This document shows, one piece after another, positions 41,970-51,308 of a stretch of 64,000 nucleotides of DNA. Below the pieces are notes generated by a model. That model had not been told where the DNA came from, did not search any database, and was given only the letters and a program-made list of their open reading frames with translations. How positions within the stretch are numbered: the stretch's first letter is position 1; every line of letters starts with the position of its first letter. Position numbers and translations under genes: made by a program. Origin of the DNA: DATBVX01 sp963724625 (lineage in GTDB: Bacteria; Pseudomonadota; Gammaproteobacteria; Steroidobacterales; Steroidobacteraceae); contig CAVRVO010000004.1 in the NCBI GenBank assembly GCA_963724625.1, forward strand, positions 124,001 through 188,000. Reading direction: 5' to 3'.

Positions 41970-42257
41970 AGACTGCAAAGCCCACGACCCTACACCGGCT
42001 TAAACGACCTGGAGTACCCCTTCCACGACCGAACCCTCACGTCAGTGCGGGCGTCTGAGTATCAGCGCGTGCGCCGTAAAATCAACCTAAGCGCGGTGTT
42101 CGCCGGACAGAACGTCGGCATCAAGGAAGTCGCGGAGAAAATCTGGCTGGTGAGCTTTATGCACTACGACCTAGGGTTCTTGATCACGCAGACCGGGCGT
42201 GTCGAATGCGCCCCGAATCCCTTCGAGGCAAAAGTGTTACCTATGTCTCCGGTATAA
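41970..42257 (+). mobile_element. 3' end of an IS481/IS3-like transposase, remnant
   Basis: The frame reading ...RPYTGLNDLEYPFHDRTLT, then KINLSAVFAGQNVGIKEVAE, KIWLVSFMHYDLGFL and FEAKVLPMSPV, is the characteristic C-terminal end of DDE integrases of the IS481/IS3 type. The DDE catalytic core is missing, and no start codon context is present. About 90 codons remain. After the stop, GTTACCTATGTCTCCGG and GTTACCTATGTGACCGG form two similar 17-bp stretches (42235-42251, 42260-42276), as often seen next to this element. The remnant stands 38 bp from tRNA-Arg. Confidence 0.8.
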
Positions 42258-42294
42258 ACCGTTACCTATGTGACCGGAATGGACCTTTGTTTTA

Positions 42295-42371
42295 TGGCGC
42301 GCTCGGCGGGATTCGAACCCACGACCCCTGCCTTCGGAGGGCAGTACTCTATCCAGCTGAGCTACGAGCGC
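42295..42371 (-). tRNA. tRNA-Arg(CCG)
   Basis: A full cloverleaf of 77 bases with encoded CCA: acceptor GCGCTCG/CGAGCGC, D arm GCTC...GAGT, anticodon stem CTGCC/GGCAG with loop CTCCGAA (anticodon CCG), variable loop GGGTC, T arm GTGGG/CCCGC with TTCGAAT, discriminator G. It decodes CGG. It is read away from the IS remnant, whose end lies beyond the tRNA 3' end, a common integration site. Confidence 0.97.
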
Positions 42372-42497
42372 GCGGAATGGGAAGGGCGCGAATCATAGCC
42401 TCGGCTGCTTTTGCCGTCCATTCAGGGGTTTAAGGCATCAAAAGGAATCGCTTATACTTGCGCGCCCGCTTCCCGGGCGATCATTTCCGGTGCCAAC

Positions 42498-43021
42498 GTG
42501 ACCGACAAGCAGGACACCCAGTTCATGAATCACTTCAGCCTGGTGCTCGGGATCCTGATCACGATCGCCATCCTGCTGTTCGTCTTCGCGCGCATGGTCG
42601 GCGCGGCGACTCAGGTGCAACACGTGAAAGCAGAACAGATGGAAATGCACGCGGTCGATGCGCGCACCAGGCCGTTCGCACACGTCGCCGTCGCTGGCGC
42701 GGACAACTCGGCGCTCGCCGCACAGGAAGAACCGGCTGCCGCGCCCGCCGCCGCCAGCTGCGCAGCCCAAGACCGGTGAAGAGGTCTACAACGCCGCCTG
42801 CACAGCGTGCCATGGCGCCGGAATCGGCGGGCGCACCCAAGTTCGGTGACAAGGCCGCGTGGGCCCCGCACATCGCGAAGGGCATGGATGTTCTGCACAT
42901 GCACGCCATCGAGGGCTTCACGGGAACGAATGGCATGATGCCGCCGAAGGGCGGCCGCGTCGACCTGCCCGATGAGGTGGTTCGCGCTGGCGTCGACTAC
43001 ATGGTCGAGCACTCGCGCTGA
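42498..43021 (+). pseudogene. Membrane-anchored cytochrome c5 type protein, two apparent +1 frameshifts
   Basis: Frame 1 from GTG 42498 gives MTDKQDTQFMNHFSLVLGI and a single membrane anchor, ending in an Ala/Pro-rich linker. The haem site CTACH (codons at about 42799-42813) and GEEVYNAA lie one frame further, and GAPKFGDKAAWAPHIAKGM through MMPPKGGRVDLPDEVV to the stop at 43019 lie in the third frame. Removing one base near 42770 and one in the GGCGGGC near 42830 restores a continuous protein of about 173 residues with Met ligand MMPPKGG. As a whole it matches cytochrome c5-type electron carriers. Confidence 0.8.
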
Positions 43022-43127
43022 AGGTCGACGTAACCGATAGCGTTTGGGGAGTCGGCCAGCGCAGAGACGATACCCGCGCAAGGTTCACGCCCTCGCCCGG
43101 CACCTAATCAAACAGGTCGCTCGGCTC

Positions 43128-43319
43128 TTACTTCTCGTCGCTCTGTGCGCAGCGGTATACCGCCCTCGTCTCACGCGCCGCGGATCGCTTCCAATCCCGG
43201 CCCGCCTTCTCGCAAGCAGCCTGAGAAACGAAGCCAGTCACAGACGAAACGTTCGTGTCCGGCCCCAAGCCGTCGGCTCCATTGCCTGAGAGGGTCAAGA
43301 TCAGAATCCAGGTACCCAT
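43128..43319 (-). CDS. Small protein of unknown function with an N-terminal hydrophobic segment
   Basis: A protein of 63 residues, MGTWILILTLSGNGADG..., with GAGGGAGG upstream of ATG 43319. A short hydrophobic N-terminus is followed by SQAACEKAGRDWKRS and a final YRCAQSDEK; two Cys in a spaced pattern suggest a small secreted or periplasmic protein with a disulfide. I have seen this general layout in small proteobacterial proteins but cannot name a family. Convergent with the cytochrome c5 locus. Confidence 0.55.
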   Translation of the reverse strand: MGTWILILTLSGNGADGLGPDTNVSSVTGFVSQAACEKAGRDWKRSAARETRAVYRCAQSDEK

Positions 43320-43484
43320 ATGCCTCCCTCGGGTGACACCTCCCCACCCGCGGACATAATGCGGCGCTCCTACACCCTCCAGCCGCGAACTCCGTCACCT
43401 CTTCTGATTCTCGAGACGTTTCGGTCGCTCGAGGTCCTCACTGATCGACGCGGTCCGCGCGCGCAGCGGCGATACCGGCAAGAA

Positions 43485-44996
<1,512 letters not shown>

Positions 44997-45035
44997 TCGC
45001 AGCCCTCCGTGGCCGCGCCGTCCCTGCGGGGTGGA

Positions 45036-45281
45036 CTACTTCTGCGTTTCAGCCTCGAGCTCGCGGATCCGTGCCTCGAGCGCCTCGATCTTCTCGCGGG
45101 TGCGCCGCAAGACTGCGGCCTGTACGTCGAATTCGCTGCGCGTCACGAGGTCGAGACGCGCCAGTCCTGACTGCAGCACTGACTTGAAATTGGTTTCGAG
45201 ATCGCGCTTGAGGGCCTGCAGGCTCTCCGGAACCGAGCCGGCAAGACGCCGCGCCAGGTCGTCGATGATTTTCGGATCCAT
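45036..45281 (-). CDS. ubiK: Ubiquinone biosynthesis accessory factor UbiK
   Basis: A protein of 81 residues (BMFP/YqiC family), MDPKIIDDLARRLAGSVP, with an amphipathic N-terminus and a coiled-coil C-terminus (VLRRTREKIEALEARIRELEAE). It forms trimers and joins UbiJ in the ubiquinone assembly complex at the membrane. In many gammaproteobacteria it stands beside glnK and comM, as here. Confidence 0.93.
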   Translation of the reverse strand: MDPKIIDDLARRLAGSVPESLQALKRDLETNFKSVLQSGLARLDLVTRSEFDVQAAVLRRTREKIEALEARIRELEAETQK

Positions 45282-45463
45282 GAGTGTTCCCTATCTGACG
45301 AGGCCCGCAGCATCGAAAGACGCTCATCGCCCGTCAAGTCCTGCTCCCTATCAATGCATGGCGAGCGAATCGACGCGCCAAAACAGTGCGGGCATCTGCC
45401 CGCGCAACTGCGCGCGGGCGGTAAGCGACTGATTCCGCGACCCGCGAGCGCTGAGAATTTCCG

Positions 45464-45479
45464 TGGCATAGAAGCTGCA
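45464..45479 (+). promoter_or_regulatory. Sigma54 (-24/-12) promoter for glnK-amtB
   Basis: TGGCATAGAAGCTGCA has GG at 45465-45466 and GC at 45477-45478, ten bases between, the exact -24/-12 spacing of RpoN promoters (consensus TGGCAC-N5-TTGCA). Transcription would start near 45490, about 67 bases before glnK. A perfect GCGGGCA-TC-TGCCCGC palindrome (45388-45403) lies about 75 bases upstream and may be an activator site or only a hairpin; it is not a clear NtrC box. Confidence 0.7.
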
Positions 45480-45556
45480 TCGGGAGCTGCGCGCAGCTTA
45501 GTGCGCTCAGGGGGTATCAGCACCGCGTCGAATCTGCGCGGACCGCACAGAAATTC

Positions 45557-45895
45557 ATGAAGCTCGTGGCGGCGATCATCAAGCCATTCAAGCTCGACGA
45601 CGTGAGGCGTGCGATTGCCGACCTGGGCCTGCAGGGGCTGACCGTCACCGACGTGCTTGGACTGGGGCAGCAACCGGTGCACCGCGAGTTCTATCGCTCC
45701 GCCGAGTACCCGATCGACCTCGCGCCGCGCACCAAGATCGAGGTCGCGGTCGAGGATGCGGTGCTCGAGCCGGTGATCGAAGCGATCGGCAATGTCGCGC
45801 GCACCGGCCAGAAGGGCGACGGAAAGATTTTCGTGCTGGATCTCGTGCAGGTGGTGCGCATTCGCACCAATGAGATCGGCGCGGCGGCCATATGA
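45557..45895 (+). CDS. glnK: PII nitrogen regulatory protein, divergent GlnK-type
   Basis: A protein of 112 residues of the PII fold: MKLVAAIIKPFKLDDVR, then the T-loop with Tyr51 kept (AEYPID), RTGQKGDGKIFVLDL (ATP-binding, effector lysine) and QVVRIRTNE. Compared with the standard T-loop (as in glnB here: EVKGFGRQKGHTELY), this has DVLGLGQQPVHREFY with GR-Q-K-G replaced, including the Gln-Lys-Gly contact stretch (loss of the K in KG). It lies directly upstream of amtB with an ATGA overlap, so it should bind and gate the ammonium transporter and answer to 2-oxoglutarate, ATP/ADP and uridylylation of Tyr51. Confidence 0.93.
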   Translation: MKLVAAIIKPFKLDDVRRAIADLGLQGLTVTDVLGLGQQPVHREFYRSAEYPIDLAPRTKIEVAVEDAVLEPVIEAIGNVARTGQKGDGKIFVLDLVQVVRIRTNEIGAAAI

Positions 45896-45921
45896 CCAGA
45901 ACCGGCAAACGAGGAGTACCC

Positions 45922-47397
45922 GTGCAACACCTAACCGCAGTCCCTTACTTTCCCCGACTCGTGCGCAGCCAGACGTGCCGCTGGTTCGCACTGCTGCTCC
46001 TGGCGGCCGTGGGTGTGCTGCTGCTGCCGGCACTCGGCTTTGCTCAAGACGCGGCCGCCGCGGCGCCACCGCCCTCGCCCAACAAGGGCGATACCGCCTG
46101 GATGCTGACCTCGACAGCGCTCGTCCTGTTGATGTCGGTCCCGGGATTGGCGCTCTTCTACGGGGGCCTGGTGCGCACCAAGAACATGCTGTCGGTGCTG
46201 ATGCAGGTGTTCGTCGGCTTTTCGCTGATCACCGTGCTCTGGTGCGTGTACGGCTACTCGCTCGCGTTTACCACCGGCAACGCATTTTTCGGCGGATTCA
46301 GCCGACTGTTCCTCGAGGGTACGTTCGATTGGCAGTCGGGCGCGGCGCTCGGCGCGACTTTCAGCAAGGGAACGCCGATGTACGAGCTGGTGTTCGTCGC
46401 GTTCCAGGCCACCTTCGCAGCCATCACCTGCTGCCTGATCCTCGGATCGCTGGTCGAACGCATCAAGTTCTCCGCGATTCTCCTGTTCCTGACGATCTGG
46501 TTCACCTTCGCCTACTGCCCGATCGCACACATGGTCTGGTTCTGGGCCGGTCCGGATGCGTACACCTCGCCTGACGTCGTCGATGCCACCAACAAGACTG
46601 CAGGTCTGATCTGGCAGTGGGGCGCACTCGATTTCGCGGGTGGCACTGTGGTGCACATCAATGCCGGTGTCGCCGGCCTGGTCGGTGCGGTCGTGCTCGG
46701 CAAGCGCATCGGCCTGGGACGCGAATCCATGGCGCCTCATAACCTCACGTTGACCATGGTGGGCGCGTCGCTCCTGTGGTTTGGGTGGTTCGGCTTCAAC
46801 GCGGGTTCGGCACTCGAAGCGAATGGCACGGCTGCGCTCGCATTCCTCAACACCTACCTCGCCACGGCATGCGCAGTGCTCTCATGGATGTTCGCGGAGT
46901 GGATCATCAAGGGTAAGCCCTCGATGCTCGGCGCTGCTTCGGGCGCAGTGGCAGGCCTGGTGGCGATCACGCCGGCCGCAGGCAACGTCGGCATTCCCGG
47001 GGCGTTCGTCATCGGACTCGCTGCGGGTGTGGTCTGCCTCTGGGGCGTTACCGGCCTCAAGAAGCTCATCAAGACGGACGATTCGCTCGACGTGTTCGGT
47101 GTCCACGCGGTGGGCGGGACATTGGGCGCGCTCCTCACCGGTATCTTCAATGCGCCGTCGCTCGGCGGACCGGGACTGGTCGTCGATTGGGTGACAGTGA
47201 AAGTCGACTACCCGGGCATCTGGCCGCAGTTCGTGATCCAGGCCAAAGCCGTAGGGCTCGTAATCGTCTGGACTGCGGTTGTCGCCTTCGTGGCCTTCTC
47301 GCTCGTGAAGCTGGTGATGGGGCTGCGCGTCAGCGAGGAAGAAGAACGTGAGGGGCTCGACATCACGGCCCACGGCGAGCGCGCTTACACAAGCTAA
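45922..47397 (+). CDS. amtB: Ammonium transporter AmtB
   Basis: A protein of 491 residues from GTG 45922, with GAGGAG six bases upstream; the frame also opens at ATG 45892, overlapping glnK. A signal peptide (residues about 15-42, ending LGFAQD) is followed by eleven membrane segments. Motifs: PGLALFYGGLVRTKNML, HMVWFWAG, DFAGGTVVHINAGVAGL with the twin-His region, and FGVHAVGGTLGALLTG. It conducts ammonium and is gated by PII. A terminator-like hairpin follows. Confidence 0.95.
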   Translation: MQHLTAVPYFPRLVRSQTCRWFALLLLAAVGVLLLPALGFAQDAAAAAPPPSPNKGDTAWMLTSTALVLLMSVPGLALFYGGLVRTKNMLSVLMQVFVGFSLITVLWCVYGYSLAFTTGNAFFGGFSRLFLEGTFDWQSGAALGATFSKGTPMYELVFVAFQATFAAITCCLILGSLVERIKFSAILLFLTIWFTFAYCPIAHMVWFWAGPDAYTSPDVVDATNKTAGLIWQWGALDFAGGTVVHINAGVAGLVGAVVLGKRIGLGRESMAPHNLTLTMVGASLLWFGWFGFNAGSALEANGTAALAFLNTYLATACAVLSWMFAEWIIKGKPSMLGAASGAVAGLVAITPAAGNVGIPGAFVIGLAAGVVCLWGVTGLKKLIKTDDSLDVFGVHAVGGTLGALLTGIFNAPSLGGPGLVVDWVTVKVDYPGIWPQFVIQAKAVGLVIVWTAVVAFVAFSLVKLVMGLRVSEEEEREGLDITAHGERAYTS

Positions 47398-47422
47398 TCT
47401 CTTGATCTACCTTACCTTTATT

Positions 47423-47453
47423 GACCATGCCGTCCGCTGAGGGCGGCATGGTC
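47423..47453 (+). terminator. Hairpin after amtB
   Basis: A perfect ten-base-pair stem GACCATGCCG / CGGCATGGTC with an eleven-base loop stands 25 bp past the amtB stop and before glnB. No T tract follows, so it may be a partial terminator or a processing site that separates amtB from glnB expression. Confidence 0.6.
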
Positions 47454-47526
47454 CCAGGCCCACTGTTAAACTGCGGCGCCGTAGAGTGTGAGATCGCTGC
47501 GGCGCACCGCTCCACGAGGTCAATCT

Positions 47527-47865
47527 ATGAAGCTGGTCACAGCGATCATTAAGCCCTTCAAGCTCGACGATGTACGTCAAAGCCTTGCGGAACTCGGCAT
47601 TCAGGGAATCACTGTGACCGAGGTCAAAGGTTTCGGGCGGCAGAAAGGCCACACTGAGCTGTATCGTGGCGCCGAATATGTGGTCGATTTTCTGCCCAAG
47701 GTGAAAATCGAGCTCGCGGTGCCGGACGACCGGGTCGAACAGGTCCTGGAATCGATCACTGCAGTCGCCCGCACTGGAAAGATCGGCGACGGCAAGATCT
47801 TCGTGATGGACCTCGGACACGCGGTGCGAATTCGCACTGGGGAGACAGACGCAAACGCGCTATAG
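47527..47865 (+). CDS. glnB: PII nitrogen regulatory protein GlnB
   Basis: A protein of 112 residues with a canonical PII sequence: MKLVTAIIKPFKLDDVRQ, T-loop EVKGFGRQKGHTELYRGAEY with Tyr51, VARTGKIGDGKIFVMDL and HAVRIRTGE. It is the standard sensor of 2-oxoglutarate and ATP that would control GlnE/NtrB and, when co-present, AmtB. With the neighbouring glnK-amtB it gives the unusual order of two PII genes flanking one transporter. It has its own upstream region past the hairpin. Confidence 0.95.
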   Translation: MKLVTAIIKPFKLDDVRQSLAELGIQGITVTEVKGFGRQKGHTELYRGAEYVVDFLPKVKIELAVPDDRVEQVLESITAVARTGKIGDGKIFVMDLGHAVRIRTGETDANAL

Positions 47866-47909
47866 CGAGCGCGTGGCGGCATCCTCCCCGGAGGTTGGAG
47901 GAGTGAAAA

Positions 47910-48377
47910 ATGCTTAAGCGAATTGCCTGGGGTCTGCTGCTGGCCAGCCTGTCGATGGCGGCTTCAGCCGACGTATTCCGCTGGGTCGACGCGCAGGGTC
48001 GGGTGCACTACAGCGATCGCCCGGAAGTCGAAAACGCAGTGCGCGTCTCCGGCATTACCACGCACGCCTCCGATTCGGCCGCCATCGCCGCACGCATGCA
48101 AGCCGAGAGCGATCAGCGTGCCAAGCTTGCTGCCCAGGAAACGCAGCAACACGCTGACCAGAACGCGGCGAAAGCCGTGCAGAATGACGTCGGCAAGTCG
48201 CGCGAAGATCAGTGCAAGGCGGCCAAAGAGCGCTACCGCGTCGCCATCGAATCGCAGAAGCTCTACCGCGTCGGCAAGGACGGCGAGCGGCAGTACCTCA
48301 CCTCGCAGGAAATCGACGAGGCGCGCCTGAGCTCCCGCAAGGACATGGATACAGTCTGCGGTCAGGCCGGAAGCTGA
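47910..48377 (+). CDS. DUF4124 domain protein, exported
   Basis: A protein of 155 residues. A signal peptide (MLKRIAWGLLLASLSMAAS, cut at ASA-D) is followed by the DUF4124 signature VFRWVDAQGRVHYSDRPE. The rest is coiled-coil-like and rich in Ala, Gln and Lys (QQHADQNAAKAVQNDVGK), with a final Cys pair DQCKAAKERY and TVCGQAGS that may bridge. DUF4124 proteins are usual periplasmic small proteins of unknown function. GGAGGAG precedes ATG. Confidence 0.87.
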   Translation: MLKRIAWGLLLASLSMAASADVFRWVDAQGRVHYSDRPEVENAVRVSGITTHASDSAAIAARMQAESDQRAKLAAQETQQHADQNAAKAVQNDVGKSREDQCKAAKERYRVAIESQKLYRVGKDGERQYLTSQEIDEARLSSRKDMDTVCGQAGS

Positions 48378-48483
48378 GCCGAGGCAAACGTTCCTGCAGC
48401 GGGCCTGCTAGAGTGTCCGCCCGCGCAGCGCCCGGACCTCTTCCGGTGCGCTGAGCATCCATCCACGCGTCCGGAGCGCTGAC

Positions 48484-49380
48484 ATGCGCGTAGGCTTCAT
48501 CGGGCTCGGTGCCATGGGCCGATACATGGCCGCCAATCTCCACAAGGCCGGTCTGCTCACCGCGGTTTTCAATCGCACCTTCGCGAAGGCCGAAGTCTTT
48601 GCACGGGAAACCGGCTGTGCCGCGGTGCGTTCTCCAGGAGATCTCGCCAGCCATTGCGACACCATCGTCATGTGTGTGTCGGCGGACCCCGATGTGCGGG
48701 AAGTCATCGACGCGCTGGCGCCAACACTGCCGCGAGGCGCGCTGGTCATCGATTGCTCGACGGTGAGCGCCACCACTGCACGCGACGTTGCCGCGCAACT
48801 GTCCGCTGCAGGGATCGACTTTCTCGACTGCCCGGTCAGCGGCGGTGTCGAGGGCGCGCGCGATGCAACCCTTGCGATCATGGTCGGGGGCGAGCCGGCC
48901 GCCTTCGAGCGCGCACAGCCGGCGCTTCGCGCCATGGGAAAGACGGTCACGCATCTTGGGCCGAGTGGCGCAGGTCAAGCCGCCAAGGCCACCAACCAGA
49001 TCATGTGCGCCGGCGTGATCCAGGCGGTCGCGGAGGCCATGGCGTTCGCGCGTGCCGAAGGCCTGCCCCTCGACAAGCTCATCGACACCCTGGGCAAGGG
49101 CGCGGGTTCCAGCTGGTACTTCGTCAATCGCGCGCCGAACATCGTGCGCGGCAGTTTTCCCGCCGGGTTCCGCGTCCTGCTGCACGAGAAGGACCTCAAG
49201 ATTTGCCGCGAAATGGCCGCAGCCCGCGGCGTGCAGTTACCCGTGATCGAAATGACCCTGGTGCACTACCGGCGCCTGATCGAGCAGGGATTCGGCGATG
49301 AGGACATCTCGAGCCTGTATCGCCTCAAGGCGGCGCTGTTCGACGAGGCGCGGGCTGCGGGACGTTCCTCGGCGGGCTGA
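48484..49380 (+). CDS. 3-hydroxyisobutyrate dehydrogenase-family NAD(P)-dependent oxidoreductase
   Basis: A protein of 298 residues. The Rossmann motif is MRVGFIGLGAMGRYMAANLHKAG (starting GFIGLGAMG), the active-site region DCPVSGGVEGARDATLAIMVGG, and GQAAKATNQIMCAGVIQ contains the catalytic Lys (GAGQAAK). These mark the beta-hydroxyacid dehydrogenases such as HIBADH, tartronate semialdehyde reductase and GarR; the substrate is not fixed. It runs with the downstream kinase gene, three bases apart. Confidence 0.9.
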   Translation: MRVGFIGLGAMGRYMAANLHKAGLLTAVFNRTFAKAEVFARETGCAAVRSPGDLASHCDTIVMCVSADPDVREVIDALAPTLPRGALVIDCSTVSATTARDVAAQLSAAGIDFLDCPVSGGVEGARDATLAIMVGGEPAAFERAQPALRAMGKTVTHLGPSGAGQAAKATNQIMCAGVIQAVAEAMAFARAEGLPLDKLIDTLGKGAGSSWYFVNRAPNIVRGSFPAGFRVLLHEKDLKICREMAAARGVQLPVIEMTLVHYRRLIEQGFGDEDISSLYRLKAALFDEARAAGRSSAG

Positions 49381-49383
49381 GCC

Positions 49384-50484
49384 ATGAACCGCCCGGTATC
49401 CGACTCTCCTTCGGCACCGGCGCCCTCTTTCTATCTGCCCGACTTCTGCGCCACGCAGACCGTGCTCGCCGTAGTGCTGATCGCCGAGCTGGTGGCCCTG
49501 GTCCTCACCCTCGCCCGCGAAGAATTGAAGTACGGGTTCTGGATCGATCTCGCCCGCACCTCGCTCTTCCTGCTCTGGATCGGGCTCAGCAGCGCCGCGG
49601 CGCTGTGCTCCACCCGGCCCCTGCTTGCACGCATGAGCGTGCAACGCGCTTCGGTCGTGTCGCTCGGCTTGCTGCTCGCGGTGACACTGATCATTTCGGA
49701 GGTCACGTTCTGGCTGGGGCAGCGCTGGGTCGGCAGCCTGGACAGCGGCGTCGGGAGCCTGTTCCCGACAGATCACGCGAACTTCCTGCTGCGCAACCTG
49801 ATCATCGCCTTCATCGTGAGCGCCCTGGCGCTGCGGTATTTCTACATTGCGCACGAATGGCGACGCACGGTGGAAGGTCGTGCGCGCCTGCGCATCGATG
49901 CGCTCCAGGCGCGCATCCGCCCGCACTTCCTCTTCAACAGCATGAACACGATCGCCTCGCTCACCCGCTCGAATCCGGCCATGGCCGAGGAAGCAGTTGA
50001 GGACCTGGCGGACCTCTTCAGGGCCAACCTGCGCGAAACGCGCACCCAGATTCCCCTCAAGGAGGAACTCGAGGTCGCGCGCCTTTATCAGCGTATTGAG
50101 GAGCTGCGCCTGGGTGCGCGTCTCAAGGTGAAATGGAACGTGCAGGCTCTGCCGATGGATACGCTGGTGCCCAGCCTGGTGGTTCAACCGCTGCTGGAGA
50201 ATGCGATCTATCACGGCATCGAACCGTTGCCGGATGGCGGCACCGTCGTCGTCAGTGGCGAGCGCAATGGCGACATGCTCGAGCTCTCGATCGCCAACCC
50301 CGTACACAAGGATCCCGGCAGCAGCCCGCGCAGTGGCAACCGCATCGCGCTCGACAACATCCGCGAGCGCCTCGAGCTCGCCTACCAGGGGCGGGCGCGG
50401 ATGGATGTCGAGAATCGCGGCAACGAGTACGTCGTCAAGCTCACGTTCCCGCGCGTGCACCCGGCCGAGGTTGCGGTTCAATGA
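49384..50484 (+). CDS. algZ: AlgZ/FimS-type LytS sensor histidine kinase
   Basis: A protein of 366 residues. Four membrane helices in the first 160 residues are followed by the His_kinase domain: ARIRPHFLFNSMNTIASL holds the phosphoacceptor His, and VQPLLENAIYHGIEPL is the N box. GNRIALDNIRERLELAY fits the ATP-binding part. In Pseudomonas AlgZ (FimS) with AlgR controls alginate and type IV pili. Its stop overlaps the algR start (ATGA). The stretch between algR and hemX lacks the hemCD genes usual at this place. Confidence 0.9.
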   Translation: MNRPVSDSPSAPAPSFYLPDFCATQTVLAVVLIAELVALVLTLAREELKYGFWIDLARTSLFLLWIGLSSAAALCSTRPLLARMSVQRASVVSLGLLLAVTLIISEVTFWLGQRWVGSLDSGVGSLFPTDHANFLLRNLIIAFIVSALALRYFYIAHEWRRTVEGRARLRIDALQARIRPHFLFNSMNTIASLTRSNPAMAEEAVEDLADLFRANLRETRTQIPLKEELEVARLYQRIEELRLGARLKVKWNVQALPMDTLVPSLVVQPLLENAIYHGIEPLPDGGTVVVSGERNGDMLELSIANPVHKDPGSSPRSGNRIALDNIRERLELAYQGRARMDVENRGNEYVVKLTFPRVHPAEVAVQ

Positions 50485-51212
50485 GGGTCTTGATCGTCGA
50501 CGACGAACCACCCGCACGCGAGCGCCTGAAGCGACTATTGGAGGAAATCGACGGCTGCGAGCTCGCTGGCGAGGCCAGCAACGGCACCGAGGCCATCGCG
50601 CTCGCCGTGCGCCTGGCGCCTGACGTGGTGTTGATGGACATTCGCATGCCCGGAATGGATGGCGTCGAAGCAGCGCGCCATCTTGGGCAGCTCGAGGAGC
50701 CGCCGGCGGTCATCTTCATCACGGCGTACGACGAGTACGCGCTGCGGGCGTTCGATACCAGCGCGGTCGGCTACCTGCTGAAGCCAGTTCGGCGCGAGAA
50801 ACTCGCCGACACGCTGACCCGCGCCGCGCGGCTGACCAAACCACAGCTGGCGGCGATTGCCAAGGCTGCCGCCCCAAGGCAACGACGCACCCATCTCTCA
50901 GTCCGCATCCGCGGCGAGTTGCGCCTGATCCCGATCGAGGATGTCTTGTATTTTCTTGCCGATCAGAAATACGTCACGGTGCGCCATAGTGGCGGCGAAG
51001 ATCTCATCGAGGAGTCCCTCAAGTCCCTCGAAGAGGAATTCGATCCTGACTTTCTGCGCATCCACCGCAACTCGCTGGTCGCTGTGCGGCATATCTCCTC
51101 CATCGAACGCTCCGGCGAGGGTCAATACTCGGTGCGGTTGCGCGGTATCGAAACCGATCTGCCGGTGAGTCGCCGTCTGGCGACGGAAGTGTTGCGCAGA
51201 TTCCGCGGTTGA
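50481..51212 (+). CDS. algR: AlgR-type LytTR response regulator
   Basis: A protein of 243 residues. The receiver domain starts MRVLIVDDEPPARERLKRLL, with phosphoacceptor Asp53 (VVLMDIRMPGMD) and signalling YDEYALRAFDTSAVGYLLKP. The C-terminal LytTR DNA-binding domain carries RTHLSVRIRGELRLIPIEDVLYF and FLRIHRNSLVAVRHISSIE. It is the partner of the kinase upstream. The downstream gene is hemX, 97 bp away. Confidence 0.93.
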   Translation: MRVLIVDDEPPARERLKRLLEEIDGCELAGEASNGTEAIALAVRLAPDVVLMDIRMPGMDGVEAARHLGQLEEPPAVIFITAYDEYALRAFDTSAVGYLLKPVRREKLADTLTRAARLTKPQLAAIAKAAAPRQRRTHLSVRIRGELRLIPIEDVLYFLADQKYVTVRHSGGEDLIEESLKSLEEEFDPDFLRIHRNSLVAVRHISSIERSGEGQYSVRLRGIETDLPVSRRLATEVLRRFRG

Positions 51213-51308
51213 GATCGCGCGCCGGCTCGCCAGCAACGCGAGCCAGATGCAATGGCCGAAGCGCGGCGTCATACTAGTCGCGCATTCCGGACTCCTTCGC
51301 CTCTCCAC

